A DNA stretch of 64,000 bases from Natronospirillum operosum (GCF_004768465.1 NZ_SRMF01000003.1:1-64000), one strand, 5' to 3'. Shown: positions 35,084 through 44,488, counted from the first letter of the stretch. Notes: generated from the sequence alone by a model not told the origin. Program-made: numbers and translations.

Positions 35084-35556
35084 CCCTGTACTGCCAATAC
35101 CTGAGCAACACCCCCGTGGGTGATCTGGAAATAATAGCCACCCACAAGGCCATTACCGCCATCCGTTTCCTGCCCGGTGCCGGCGAGCGGACGCCGGACA
35201 GTCGACCCAGCCCACTGACGGCACAGGCCGAGCGCGAGCTGAACGAGTATTTTTCGGGGCAGCGCACCCGCTTCGAGTTGCCGCTGGCACCGATCGGCAC
35301 CGAGTTCCAGCAGGCCTGCTGGCAGGCCTTGCAGGCCATCCCCTACGGGCAGACCGCCAGCTATGCCGATCAGGCGGCGGTCATTCAGAGACCCAGAGCC
35401 GTGCGCGCGGTCGGTGCCGCCAATGGCGCCAACCCGCTGCCCATTGTGATTCCCTGCCATAGAGTGATCGGCAAGAACGGCCAACTCACCGGCTATGCCG
35501 GGGGCATGGCCCGCAAGCAGTGGCTGCTGGCGCATGAGCGCGGCCAGGTGGGTTGA
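35080..35556 (+). CDS. ogt: Methylated-DNA--[protein]-cysteine S-methyltransferase
   Basis: 158 aa. The methyl-acceptor Cys126 lies in PIVIPCHRVIG, and YGQTASYADQA and AVGAANGANPLP are the DNA-binding helix and Asn hinge. It removes methyl groups from O6-methylguanine in a suicide reaction. The ATG overlaps the stop of the Ada-AlkA gene by four bases, so the two are translated together as an adaptive-response operon. Confidence 0.95.
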   Translation: MTLYCQYLSNTPVGDLEIIATHKAITAIRFLPGAGERTPDSRPSPLTAQAERELNEYFSGQRTRFELPLAPIGTEFQQACWQALQAIPYGQTASYADQAAVIQRPRAVRAVGAANGANPLPIVIPCHRVIGKNGQLTGYAGGMARKQWLLAHERGQVG

Positions 35557-35565
35557 AAATCGGCT

Positions 35566-35761
35566 TCAGGGTGTCCACTGATACAGGATGAAGTCACTGA
35601 CGCCGTTGGTGTAGCGGTCATAGAAGGCGCGGCCGCAGGCAGGCCCGGATATGAGCCATGCCCACAGCCTTGCCGTCAGCGTCACGCACCAGCAGATCTT
35701 CCAGTATATGGTGCGGGTCCAGCAGCCACTGCCAGACCTGATGGCTGATTTCATCGGTCAT
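35566..35761 (-). pseudogene. Decayed GNAT acetyltransferase
   Basis: From the ATG at 35759-35761 one frame reads MTDEISHQVWQWLLDPHHIL, then EDLLVRDADGKAVGMAHIRA, and stops at 35618-35620. A different frame then gives RAFYDRYTNGVSDFILYQWT and stops at 35566. These look like the start and end of one small GNAT protein, with the acetyl-CoA-binding centre (roughly 80 residues) deleted and the frame shifted at the joint near 35640. No intact copy is nearby. Confidence 0.7.
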
Positions 35762-35898
35762 GGTTTTGTGTCCTCTCTGGGTCGATATGACGTGTGGCGC
35801 CGTTAGGGTTACCCTCTTTATACGTCAACATACCGGACTGGTGCACGTTGCGACGGTGCTGGTTGGAAAAATCCGTAATTTGAACAAGGAAACCGCTT

Positions 35899-36717
35899 AT
35901 GCCCGAGCTCAGCTCCAACGAATTCTGGCAGAATTTCATCATGCCGTGGGCACCCAGTGTGCTGCAGGCCATTCTGATCTTTGTGGTGGGCAGGATAGCC
36001 GTCACTCTGGTGGTCAAGGTCAGTGATACCCTGATCCGCCGCACCCCGCTGGACAATATTCTGATTCGCTTTGTGACCAATGTGCTGAAAGTGCTGCTGA
36101 TGCTGATGGTGATCATCGCCGCACTGAATCCGCTCGGGGTCGATACCACTTCGCTGATTGCACTGATCGGTGCGGCCGGCCTGGCCATTGGTCTGGCCAT
36201 GCAGGATTCGCTGAAAAGTCTGGCTTCCGGTGTCATGCTGATTGTCACGCGCCCGTTCAAGGAAGGCGATTTTGTCGATACCGCAGGCACCATGGGCGTG
36301 ATTGAGCAGATCAATATTCTGTATACGGTCATGCGCACCGGCGACAACAAGCACATCATCGTGCCCAATTCGCAGATTTTCGGCCGCAGCATCACCAATT
36401 TCACCACCCGCCCGACGCGCCGGGTCGACATGACCTTCGGTATCAGCTATGACTCGGACCTGAAAAAGGCCAAGGAGATTCTGCAGCAACTGGTCAGCGA
36501 GGATGAACGGGTGCTGCCCGAACCGGCGCCGGCGGTCATGGTGGGGGAACTGAATGATTCCAGCGTCGACCTGCTGTGCCGCCCCTGGGTCAGCAATGCG
36601 GACTACTGGGGTCTGTACTGGGATATGCAGGAAAGGGTCAAGCTGGCCTTTGATGATGCCGGGATCAGTATTCCCTATCCGCAGATGGATGTGCATGTGA
36701 AGAATCCGACGCCCTGA
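35899..36717 (+). CDS. mscS: Small-conductance mechanosensitive channel MscS
   Basis: 272 aa, the E. coli MscS length. Three membrane segments are followed by the pore helix GLAIGLAMQDSLKSLASGV (about residues 94-112) with its Gly/Ala pattern, then the beta domain RPFKEGDFVDTAGTMGVIEQ and IIVPNSQIFGRSITNFTTRP. The C-terminal domain completes the cytoplasmic cage. It opens on hypo-osmotic shock. The 3' end overlaps the convergent chaC gene by 53 bases. Confidence 0.95.
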   Translation: MPELSSNEFWQNFIMPWAPSVLQAILIFVVGRIAVTLVVKVSDTLIRRTPLDNILIRFVTNVLKVLLMLMVIIAALNPLGVDTTSLIALIGAAGLAIGLAMQDSLKSLASGVMLIVTRPFKEGDFVDTAGTMGVIEQINILYTVMRTGDNKHIIVPNSQIFGRSITNFTTRPTRRVDMTFGISYDSDLKKAKEILQQLVSEDERVLPEPAPAVMVGELNDSSVDLLCRPWVSNADYWGLYWDMQERVKLAFDDAGISIPYPQMDVHVKNPTP

Positions 36718-37276
36718 GGTGACGGGCTATGGCAGCGACATGGGGGTCTTCGGCGCCCATGTCCTGCAGGGCGGCATCCAGTTTCAGTACATAGTCGTCA
36801 TTGCGGCCGCTGGGGCCCTGTGAACGGGCAATCTGCCGGGCGATGGCCGCTTCACTGGCCGGCCCCAGCCAGGCTGCATTGTTCGGCCCGGCGATATAGA
36901 TCAGGCCATTGGCGTGCCTGCCCTGATGCGGTGGCCGGATAAAGGTCATGTCGATGGTCAGGCGCAGATAGCCGTTCTTTTCCCGGTGGTCCAGATGCTC
37001 GAACACATCCGGCGTCACCCGGTAGGCGACGCCGACGCAGGTCTCATCCGGGGCCTCGACCAGGGTCAGTACGCGGCCGGGCGCCTCGGGGGTGCCGCGA
37101 TGGTCATGCGAGCCCTGCCAGAAGCGCCGGGCCCAGCCCTGAATGCGTGCATCCCGCGCTTCCAGAAACGGAAAGTCGACCTTGTGGATCAGGGAACCAT
37201 ACCCGAACAGCCAGATATCGCTGCGTCCGGTAAAGTGATCCTGCCGTCGGTTCAGTTCGCGTGTGTCATGAGCCAT
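36665..37276 (-). CDS. chaC: Glutathione-specific gamma-glutamylcyclotransferase ChaC
   Basis: 203 aa. The cyclotransferase substrate loop reads WLFGYGSLIHKVDFPF (residues about 22-37), with RRFWQGSHDHRGTPEAPGRVL typical of ChaC. The catalytic Glu lies in HLDHREKNGYLR (about residue 98). ChaC proteins cleave glutathione to 5-oxoproline and Cys-Gly. Its start is near the pepP promoter on the opposite strand, and its tail overlaps mscS. Confidence 0.92.
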   Translation of the reverse strand: MAHDTRELNRRQDHFTGRSDIWLFGYGSLIHKVDFPFLEARDARIQGWARRFWQGSHDHRGTPEAPGRVLTLVEAPDETCVGVAYRVTPDVFEHLDHREKNGYLRLTIDMTFIRPPHQGRHANGLIYIAGPNNAAWLGPASEAAIARQIARSQGPSGRNDDYVLKLDAALQDMGAEDPHVAAIARHLRASDSSHAHPSADREY

Positions 37277-37337
37277 GGGTTCTGCTGCATTCGCTGGTTA
37301 TACTGTGTATCAGTCGTTTCACAACCGAGAGTTTAAC

Positions 37338-38699
37338 ATGCCCGATTCGTCCGCTGGCGTCATCCTGCCTGCCATCTCTCTGGAAGAGTTCGCCCAGCGT
37401 CGCAAGCGCCTGCTGGCGCAACTGGAGCCCGATTCCGTTGTGGTGCTGCCGGGCGCCACCGAGCAGCGGCGCAACAATGATGTCGATTTTCCGTTCCGTC
37501 AGCACAGTGACCTGCTGTATCTGACCGGTTTTACCGAGCCGGATGCCTGGCTGGTGCTGGTGCCGGAGCGCGCGGCGGGCGAAGCCATCATGTTCTGTCG
37601 GCCCCGGGATCGTGCCCTGGAAATCTGGAACGGCTATCGACTGGGTCCGGAAGGTGTGGTCAGTGAACTCGGGATCGACGAGGCGCATCCGATCGAGGAT
37701 CTGGATGACCGCCTGCCGGAGCTGCTGGCGAACAAGACTCATGTCTACAGCCCGCTCGGGCAGGACGAGACGGTGGATGCCCACCTGATGCACTGGGTCA
37801 ACCAGGTACGGGCGCAGGCGCGCAAGGGGGTGCAGGCGCCAGCGCACTTTCATGATCTGCTGGCACCGCTGCACGAGCTGCGGCTGATCAAGAGCGAGCA
37901 GGAGGTGGCCGTGATGCGTGCCGCCGGTGAGATCAGTGCCGCCGCCCATCAGCGCGCCTGGGCAGCCTGTGTGCGTGGCGACCAGCGCGCCACCACCGAA
38001 TACCAGTTGGAGGCGGAAATCCGTCATGCCTGTGCCTGGGCGGGTGCTCCCGAGTTTGCCTATCCGGCCATTGTCGGCAGCGGCGCCAATGCCTGCGTGC
38101 TGCACTACACTGAGAACACCGATGTGCTGCGGGACGGCGAACTGGTGCTGATTGACGCCGGTTGCGAGCTGCATGGCTATGCTTCGGACATCACCCGCAC
38201 CTTCCCGGTGAACGGGCGCTTCAGTCCCGAGCAACGGGCGCTCTACGAGCTGGTGCTGAAAGCACAGAAGGCGGCGCTGGCGGAGGTGAAGCCCGGTGTA
38301 CCCATGCGCCAGCCGCACGAGGCCGTGGTGCGCGTTCTGGTCAGCGGACTGGTGGAACTGGGCCTGCTGGAAGGCGATGTGGACCAGCTGATCGAGGACG
38401 AGGGCTACCGCGACTTCTTCATGCACGGGACCAGTCACTGGCTCGGCCTGGATGTGCACGACGTCGGCCCGTACAAGATAAACGGCGACTGGCGGCCGCT
38501 GCGCCCCGGGATGTGCCTGACCATCGAGCCCGGGCTCTATGTGGCACCGGACAATGACCGGGTGGAAGCGCGCTGGCGCGGCATAGGGGTGCGCATCGAA
38601 GACGATGTGGTGGTCACTGCCGAAGGCCATGACAATCTGACCGCCTCGGTGCCGGTCGATCCGGACGTTATCGAGCAATGGATGATACTGCAGCGCTGA
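37338..38699 (+). CDS. pepP: Xaa-Pro aminopeptidase
   Basis: 453 aa from the ATG at 37338 (GAGAG upstream; the frame continues upstream without homology). The pita-bread fold has both metal-binding Asp in LIDAGCELHGYASDITRTFPV, His in HGTSHWLGLDVHDVG, and Glu in TIEPGLYV and GVRIEDDVVV. The N-terminal domain (FRQHSDLLYLTGFTEPDA) is typical of PepP. It removes N-terminal residues preceding proline. In E. coli pepP follows ygfB; here they are 6 kb apart. Confidence 0.95.
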   Translation: MPDSSAGVILPAISLEEFAQRRKRLLAQLEPDSVVVLPGATEQRRNNDVDFPFRQHSDLLYLTGFTEPDAWLVLVPERAAGEAIMFCRPRDRALEIWNGYRLGPEGVVSELGIDEAHPIEDLDDRLPELLANKTHVYSPLGQDETVDAHLMHWVNQVRAQARKGVQAPAHFHDLLAPLHELRLIKSEQEVAVMRAAGEISAAAHQRAWAACVRGDQRATTEYQLEAEIRHACAWAGAPEFAYPAIVGSGANACVLHYTENTDVLRDGELVLIDAGCELHGYASDITRTFPVNGRFSPEQRALYELVLKAQKAALAEVKPGVPMRQPHEAVVRVLVSGLVELGLLEGDVDQLIEDEGYRDFFMHGTSHWLGLDVHDVGPYKINGDWRPLRPGMCLTIEPGLYVAPDNDRVEARWRGIGVRIEDDVVVTAEGHDNLTASVPVDPDVIEQWMILQR

Positions 38700-38706
38700 G
38701 TTCATG

Positions 38707-38734
38707 CAGAGCTGTGAAACAGTACACAGCTCTG
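38707..38734 (+). terminator. Hairpin after pepP
   Basis: CAGAGCTGTG, loop AAACAGTA, CACAGCTCTG: a perfect 10-bp stem beginning 8 nt after the stop codon. No T-run follows, so termination strength is uncertain. Confidence 0.5.
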
Positions 38735-38826
38735 ACTGATAGCGAGACTGATATCTGGCTGTTGTCGAGGGCCTTTGCTAGCCTTGGCGCCGCCGATTCT
38801 TCATTTCAAGCTCAAGGGACTGTCTT

Positions 38827-39456
38827 ATGAAACCATTCAATATCGTACTGCTCATGATGCTGGTGCTGCTGGCCGCCTGTGCTTCGGCACCTGCACAGCG
38901 CGACCAGGTGCGGCAGGACTACCCGCAGCAGGCGGATCCGGATCGCGACGAAGTCATGGTGTTTTTCGGCTATCAGTGCGGCCCCTGCCATCAGTTCTAC
39001 GAGCAGGAGCTCACCCACTGGCTGACGACTGCCGATGACAATGTGGATACCCTGCTAGTGCCGGTGGTATTCAGTTCCAGTGTCGAGGCGGCAGCGCGCG
39101 GCTTCCATGCCGCCGAACTGATGGGGGCCAACCCGGACTTCCACCGCTCCATCTTTGTGGCCTTTCAGTCCAACCCGGAGCGGGTGGCGACAGCGGAACA
39201 GGTCATCGAACTGGCGGGCCATTGCTGCGGACTGGATCAGGAGGAATTCCGCCGACTCTATGAATCGGAAGCGGTGGATCGGCGCATGCGCCAGGCCGAG
39301 ACGCTGACTCGCGGCCATGGCATCAGCATGACCCCCTCCGTGATGGTCAACCGTGAGCTAGTGCTTGATCCCTATGATGTGCAGATGGGCGAGCGCCTGA
39401 TCGACCTGGTCGATAACGCTCTGCAGGGTGATTTTCCATCCGGCAGAGGCATCTGA
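38827..39456 (+). CDS. DsbA-like thioredoxin-fold lipoprotein
   Basis: 209 aa. A lipoprotein leader ends LLAAC (Cys18). The thioredoxin active site is CGPC (Cys51-Cys54 in FFGYQCGPCHQFY), and a cis-Pro loop reads ISMTPSVMVN. An extra Cys pair sits in AGHCCGLDQ within the helical insert. The layout resembles periplasmic DsbA/DsbG-like oxidoreductases, here tethered to a membrane. CGPC is the thioredoxin rather than the DsbA (CPHC) motif, so reduction or isomerisation is possible. Stands alone between pepP and tkt. Confidence 0.88.
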   Translation: MKPFNIVLLMMLVLLAACASAPAQRDQVRQDYPQQADPDRDEVMVFFGYQCGPCHQFYEQELTHWLTTADDNVDTLLVPVVFSSSVEAAARGFHAAELMGANPDFHRSIFVAFQSNPERVATAEQVIELAGHCCGLDQEEFRRLYESEAVDRRMRQAETLTRGHGISMTPSVMVNRELVLDPYDVQMGERLIDLVDNALQGDFPSGRGI

Positions 39457-39591
39457 TTCGGCTGTTGCGGCACTGTACGGTCGGGTTGCTGGTCAGATTC
39501 TCACCATTCGGGGTTTAATTCGGGGCAACCTTCGGCGACAATACGCGCCCGCTATGGACCCTATCGAGACCCTGGACAGAGAGATATCCTG

Positions 39592-41586
39592 ATGCCCAAT
39601 CGTACAGAGCTGGCGAATGCCATCCGCGCCCTCAGCATGGACGCCGTGCAAGCGGCGAAAAGCGGCCACCCCGGTGCCCCCATGGGCATGGCCGATATTG
39701 CCGAGGTGCTGTGGCGCGACTACCTGAATCACAATCCGCAGAACCCCGACTGGCCCAACCGTGACCGCTTTGTGCTGTCCAATGGTCACGGTTCCATGCT
39801 GCTGTACTCTCTGTTGCACCTGTCGGGCTATGAGCTGCCGCTGGAAGAGCTGAAAAACTTCCGTCAGTTGCACTCCAAGACCCCCGGTCACCCTGAATAT
39901 GGTTATGCGCCCGGTGTGGAAACCACCACCGGCCCGCTGGGCCAGGGCCTGGCCAATGCGGTCGGCATGGCACTGGCCGAACGTGTGCTGGGGGCCCAGT
40001 TCAATCGCAAGGGGCATGCGGTGGTCGATCACTTCACCTACTGCTTCCTGGGTGACGGCTGCATGATGGAAGGCATTTCGCATGAAGTCAGCTCCCTGGC
40101 CGGCACTCTGGGTCTGGGCAAGCTGATCGCCTTCTATGATGACAACGGCATCTCCATTGATGGCGATGTGGACGGCTGGTTCACCGACGACACCGTGGCA
40201 CGTTTCGAAGCCTACGGCTGGCAGGTGATTCCGCGTGTGGACGGCCATGACCCGGACGAGATTCGTACCGCCATCGACACCGCGCGCAAGAATACCGATC
40301 AGCCGACACTGATCTGCTGCAAGACCATCATCGGTTTCGGGTCGCCCAACAAGGAAGGCAAGGAGTCTTCTCACGGGGCGCCGCTGGGTGAAGACGAGAT
40401 CCAGCTGACCCGCGAGCGTCTGGGCTGGAAACACGGCAGCTTTGAAATTCCGCAGGACATCTATGACGCCTGGGATGCGCGCGGCAAGGGGCGCCAGAAG
40501 GAGCAGGCCTGGAACGAGGCCATGGAGATCTATCGCCGTGAGCACCCGGAGCTGGCAGCAGAACTGGAGCGCCGCCTCAACGGCGACTTGCCGGCCGACT
40601 TTGCGGCCAGGGCACGTGACATCATCCAGGCCACCAATGAAAAGGCGGAGAAAGTGGCCAGCCGCAAGGCCAGCCAGAATGCGATTCAGGCGCTGGCGCC
40701 GCTGCTGCCCGAATTTCTTGGCGGCTCGGCCGACCTGGCCGGCAGCAACCTGACCAAATGGGAAGGCTGCAGGCCGATCACCCGCCTGGACCCGGAAGGC
40801 AACTATGTCTACTACGGGGTGCGCGAATTCGGCATGACCGCCATCATGAACGGGGTCGCCCTGCACGGTGGCTTCATTCCCTATGGCGGCACCTTCCTGA
40901 TGTTCATGGAATACGCCCGCAATGCAGTGCGCATGTCGGCGCTGATGAAGCTGCGCAGCATCCTGGTCTATACCCATGATTCCATTGGCCTGGGTGAGGA
41001 CGGCCCGACCCACCAGGCGGTCGAGCAGCTCACGGCACTGCGCAGCACGCCGAACCTGGAAACCTGGCGCCCCTGTGACACCGTCGAGACTGCGGTGGCC
41101 TGGGTGCAGGCGGTGCAGCGCACCGAAGGCCCGGCGGCGCTGATCTTCTCGCGCCAGGGTCTGCCGCATCAGAACCGGGACGCAGCCCAGATCGATGCCA
41201 TCGAGAAAGGGGCCTATATCCTGCGTGACTGCGAAAGCACCCCGGAGGCCATTCTGATTGCCACCGGTTCCGAGGTGGGCATCACCATGGAAGCCGCTGA
41301 GCAGCTGTCTGCGGCGGGTACTGCGGTGCGCGTTGTGTCCATGCCCTGCGCTGAGCGTTTCGAGGCCCAGAGCCCCGAGTACCGCGAGAGCGTGCTGCCT
41401 GCCGCCGTGCGCAGGCGGGTGGCGGTGGAAGCGGCCAGCAAGGATTTCTGGGCCAAGTATGTCGGCCTGGATGGCGCCGTGGTGGGCATGGATTCCTTCG
41501 GTGAGTCGGCCCCGGCGGAAGCGCTGTATCAGCACTTCGGCCTGACGCCGGAGAATATCGTGCAGACGGTGCGCAACCTGGGCTGA
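39592..41586 (+). CDS. tkt: Transketolase
   Basis: 664 aa, full length. [11 protein letters not shown] opens the protein, the thiamine diphosphate motif starts [18 protein letters not shown] (about residues 154-171), and the catalytic Glu lies in [15 protein letters not shown]. The C-terminal domain is complete ([17 protein letters not shown]). It transfers two-carbon units in the pentose phosphate pathway, complementing gnd, rpiA and tal in this window. It is a single gene with a strong terminator behind it, and I see no GntR operator upstream. Confidence 0.97.
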   Translation: MPNRTELANAIRALSMDAVQAAKSGHPGAPMGMADIAEVLWRDYLNHNPQNPDWPNRDRFVLSNGHGSMLLYSLLHLSGYELPLEELKNFRQLHSKTPGHPEYGYAPGVETTTGPLGQGLANAVGMALAERVLGAQFNRKGHAVVDHFTYCFLGDGCMMEGISHEVSSLAGTLGLGKLIAFYDDNGISIDGDVDGWFTDDTVARFEAYGWQVIPRVDGHDPDEIRTAIDTARKNTDQPTLICCKTIIGFGSPNKEGKESSHGAPLGEDEIQLTRERLGWKHGSFEIPQDIYDAWDARGKGRQKEQAWNEAMEIYRREHPELAAELERRLNGDLPADFAARARDIIQATNEKAEKVASRKASQNAIQALAPLLPEFLGGSADLAGSNLTKWEGCRPITRLDPEGNYVYYGVREFGMTAIMNGVALHGGFIPYGGTFLMFMEYARNAVRMSALMKLRSILVYTHDSIGLGEDGPTHQAVEQLTALRSTPNLETWRPCDTVETAVAWVQAVQRTEGPAALIFSRQGLPHQNRDAAQIDAIEKGAYILRDCESTPEAILIATGSEVGITMEAAEQLSAAGTAVRVVSMPCAERFEAQSPEYRESVLPAAVRRRVAVEAASKDFWAKYVGLDGAVVGMDSFGESAPAEALYQHFGLTPENIVQTVRNLG

Positions 41587-41629
41587 TGAATCACCGGGCT
41601 CTGCCCGCTGGTTGTCGAGCGCTCGCAAC

Positions 41630-41665
41630 AAAAGGCCGGTTTTCCCTGGAAAGCCGGCCTTTTTT
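41630..41665. terminator. Bidirectional terminator between tkt and the LacI gene
   Basis: Sixteen-base arms, AAAAGGCCGGTTTTCC and GGAAAGCCGGCCTTTT, pair with one wobble around CT. T-runs follow on both strands. It serves tkt (+) and the convergent LacI regulator (-). Confidence 0.93.
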
Positions 41666-41696
41666 GTGGCTGTGGTTCGCGTTTCGGTGCCGGGGT

Positions 41697-42698
41697 TCAG
41701 CCCCGACGCGGGGCCGCACTGCTGTTGCGCGCCACCAGCGTTGGCTGGAAGGCGAACTGCACATCAAAACCGCGGCCGTACACCCGGTTGAGAATATGTC
41801 GGCCTGCCATGGCGGCCATCTCCGCGATGGGTACGCCCACTGTGGACAGCGAGGGCGAGAAATAGTGTGCATAGGGCACATCGTCGTACCCGATCACGGA
41901 CATGTCGTCCGGTACCTGATAACCCTGCTCGGTCAGCCAGCCCATGGCCCCGATGGCGATATCATCATCACCCGCCACAATGGCGGTGGCCTGCGGGAAC
42001 TGCTGCAGCAACTGTTTGGCCGCCCGATAGCCACTGCCTTCGTCGTAGTCGCTTTCGACAATCTGTGCATCGGTTACCGGCAGGCCCGCCGCCTGCAAGG
42101 CATTGCGATACCCCTGCACACGATCCATGGCGTCCTGTTTCCAGGACGGACCGGCAATGCAGCCGATATGCCGGTGCCCCAGGCCAATCAGGTGCTCGGT
42201 GGCCAGATGTCCCCCCATCAGGTTGTCGAGATGCACGCTGTCTACCTGAGCCGAATCGATATGGCGATTGAGGCAGACCAACGGCACGCGCTGGGCCAGG
42301 TCTTCCAGGGCTTCGTCACTGAGTCGCTCGGCGTGCAGCACCAGGGCGTCACAGCGGCGACTGAGCAGGAAGTCGACCGCCTCCTGCTCCATCTTCTCGT
42401 CACTATGGCTGGAGGCAATCAACAGGTACTTGTTGTTGTCCCGCAGCACTTGCTCGAGCCCGCCCATCAGCGGGCCGTAGTAGGGGCCGTGCAGCTCGGA
42501 GACGATCAGGCCCACGGTGTTGGAGCGATTGGAGGCCAGAGACTGGGCAAAGGCGTTGGGCGTGTACCCCAAGGCAGTCATGGCAGACTCGACGCGTTCA
42601 CGCGTCGATTGCGATACCCGGGCGCTGCCGTTCATTACGCGAGAGACGGTTGCCTGTGAAACGCCGGCGAGTTCGGATACCTGTTTGATGGTGGCCAT
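41697..42698 (-). CDS. LacI-family sugar regulator
   Basis: 333 aa from the ATG at 42696-42698 (starts MATIKQVSELAGVSQATVSR; an ATG six codons upstream is possible). The helix-turn-helix and hinge (NAFAQSLASNRSNTVGLIVS) are typical LacI/GalR. The ligand domain carries ALVLHAERLSDEALEDL, DNLMGGHLATEHLIGLGHRHIGCI and IVAGDDDIAIGAMGWL. Its GalR-like recognition helix would suit CG-centred sites such as those at 10859, 10878 and 18519. No target gene lies beside it; ligand unknown. Confidence 0.92.
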   Translation of the reverse strand: MATIKQVSELAGVSQATVSRVMNGSARVSQSTRERVESAMTALGYTPNAFAQSLASNRSNTVGLIVSELHGPYYGPLMGGLEQVLRDNNKYLLIASSHSDEKMEQEAVDFLLSRRCDALVLHAERLSDEALEDLAQRVPLVCLNRHIDSAQVDSVHLDNLMGGHLATEHLIGLGHRHIGCIAGPSWKQDAMDRVQGYRNALQAAGLPVTDAQIVESDYDEGSGYRAAKQLLQQFPQATAIVAGDDDIAIGAMGWLTEQGYQVPDDMSVIGYDDVPYAHYFSPSLSTVGVPIAEMAAMAGRHILNRVYGRGFDVQFAFQPTLVARNSSAAPRRG

Positions 42699-43184
42699 AG
42701 ACTGCTCTGTTGTCATATTTGTTGCCGCTATTCTCGGGCTTTCAGCGACGATGTTCAAATCGGTCAATATGGGCGTTACCTTAGACTCCAGTGCGTCATG
42801 GTTTTGACTGTCATTCGGTAGCCGTGGCTCTGAAAGGGCCTGCGGCGCTTTTCCCCAGTTCCTGTGGATAAAGATGTGGTTAAAGCGGGTGAAACACTGC
42901 AGAACGCAGTGATAGCGAGCCCCTTGTCAGATTGTTCAAAATTTAACCAGCTTATTAAACACCTTTAAAATCATATAGTTATGAATGTCAACCTGTGAAT
43001 GTCTGGTTGCCGGGCGGTTTTTGGCGGGACGCTGTTGCTTTTATAGCCAATGTGCATAAGACAAACTGAAGTGCACCGAAACAGGGCGAATCAGGTGCCA
43101 AAATGAGCAGCCCGCAAGGGAGCAGAAATCCCGGGTCTGAGCCGCCGAACTTTTGGAATAGTCAGGGTTGGACAAAAGTTGGAT
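42699..43184. other. Gene-free region with two DnaA-box-like 9-mers
   Basis: No convincing gene in this stretch. TGTGGATAA (42863-42871, the reverse complement of the DnaA box TTATCCACA) is followed after 3 bases by TGTGGTTAA (42875-42883). An AT-rich tract runs from about 42930 to 42985. No dnaA, gidA or rpmH is near, so it is not the usual chromosome origin context. Confidence 0.4.
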
Positions 43185-43210
43185 AAAAAAAGGGGCTTGA
43201 AGAAGCCCCC
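43185..43210 (-). terminator. Rho-independent terminator
   Basis: On the minus strand GGGGCTT, loop CTTC, AAGCCCC and then seven T. It ends the transcript coming from the double-HTH gene at 43417 or a short RNA arising within its 3' region. Confidence 0.9.
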
Positions 43211-43225
43211 CAATAGATGCCACTG

Positions 43226-43287
43226 AGTGCCCTGGCGGGCACTGATTACTCATCACACAGACAGGCAACCGGGAGTTCAGTTGCCTG
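43226..43287 (-). other. Two hairpins in the 3' region of the double-HTH gene
   Basis: AGTGCCC-TGGC-GGGCACT (43226-43243) and CAGGCAAC/GTTGCCTG with a 10-base loop (43262-43287) stand in series before the terminator at 43185. The 230-base stretch 43185-43416 has no gene on either strand and could be a structured 3' UTR or a small RNA. Confidence 0.5.
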
Positions 43288-43416
43288 AGACAGACCGCAG
43301 GCGATCTCTGCAGTCTGGGTTAACAAGGTAGCGAGGCCGGGCGGCAGGGGCCATAGAGAAACAGATACAAACGGTGGGCCGGGAAGTCGCGTTCTCGCCA
43401 GAGGTCCTGTTCAGGG

Positions 43417-44271
43417 CTACCTTTGTCTCTGACTCAGGCGGTACAGGGTCATGGTACCGACAATGTGGTCCAGCACGGATTCCTTCAGGTCGTCGGCGAC
43501 ACACTCGAACAGGTCGAGGGCGGTATTGTAGCGCGTGGACAAGGCCTGGCGGGCGGCGTAGTAACGGGTGTTGATTGCCAGTGCCAGGGGCGGCAGCTGC
43601 ATGGCATAGGAGAAGCGAGGCAGCATGGCGAACGAGTAGGTTACATCCCCGCGTTCAATGGACAGGTAATGACTGGTGGAAATGCCCAGCCCATTGGCCA
43701 TCTCTTCCTGGCTGTAGTTGAGCATCTGCCGTACCAGACGCAGGTTGGCGCCTACGGTCAGATAGAGGTTATGGCTCATGACTTCGGCTCGTGCTTCCTC
43801 CAGCAGGTGGTCATCCAGGCAGCAGCTTGCCGGATCGGGCAGCAGTTCCGGCAGATCCAGCAGGCGCTGAATCTGTTGCAGGGTGTCACAGAAGACCAGG
43901 GTAGGCGATTCACACAGCCACTGGGACAGGCGGAAAAAGTGCGGCGGAATAGCGCGTTCATTCTGGCCGTAGCGGCTGGGGCTGAGCAGGACGCTGGGTG
44001 GGGCACCGAAAATCAGGGACCACAGACTGATGGTGTGCAGCCTCGGCATGGCGACGCCGGACTCATAGCGCAGATACTGGGCCCGACTGATGTGCAGCTG
44101 TTGGGCGGCACAGCGCTGAGACCAGCCACGATCACTGCGGCTGCGCCGTAACATATTGCCCACATGGCCGGGCAGGTCTGCCTCCAATGCACTGTACTGG
44201 GCCGTTCGTATGCCCTCATGGGCGCGCAGAAAGGCGGCCAGTTGGTGCAGGGTCTCAGTTGCTTTTTCCAC
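43417..44271 (-). CDS. Double helix-turn-helix (XRE-like) protein
   Basis: About 284 aa from a GTG at 44269-44271; a TTG at 44319 is an alternative, so the start is unsure. Two XRE-like helix-turn-helix units are visible. The first has WSQRCAAQQLHISRAQYLRYESG (about residues 50-72) and the second YSQEEMANGLGISTSHYLSIERG (about 188-210), each with the SR/TS-YxxxExG pattern. Between them lies a helical part with a Cys pair (PASCCLDDHLLEEA). It looks like a DNA-binding regulator of unknown target. Divergent from the FecR-domain gene with a 217-bp gap. Confidence 0.75.
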   Translation of the reverse strand: MEKATETLHQLAAFLRAHEGIRTAQYSALEADLPGHVGNMLRRSRSDRGWSQRCAAQQLHISRAQYLRYESGVAMPRLHTISLWSLIFGAPPSVLLSPSRYGQNERAIPPHFFRLSQWLCESPTLVFCDTLQQIQRLLDLPELLPDPASCCLDDHLLEEARAEVMSHNLYLTVGANLRLVRQMLNYSQEEMANGLGISTSHYLSIERGDVTYSFAMLPRFSYAMQLPPLALAINTRYYAARQALSTRYNTALDLFECVADDLKESVLDHIVGTMTLYRLSQRQR

Positions 44272-44488
44272 CGTTTTTACCGCTCCGGCCGGGCAAACTA
44301 GTTGGCATGATGCCGCCAAATGTGAAGTCCGTCAAAAAAACGGAATTCAGGTTGCTGTTTTTTTGACCGTTCTGGCGTGTCAGGCCGTATGTCCTGCCGG
44401 TGTACTGAATGTGGCCAGATTGTTGGTCCATGGTCCATACTGGTCAGTCACTACCCACAGCCCCGCAGACAAGGAGATTTCCATATCC

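Noticed and set aside
39493-41631. 712-codon open frame on the strand opposite transketolase
   Set aside because: It is a GC-driven shadow of tkt, whose motifs are unmistakable. The antisense product is low in order and rich in His, Gly and Gln.
42863-42985. Chromosome origin
   Set aside because: Only two box-like 9-mers and no dnaA, dnaN, rpmH or gidA neighbours.
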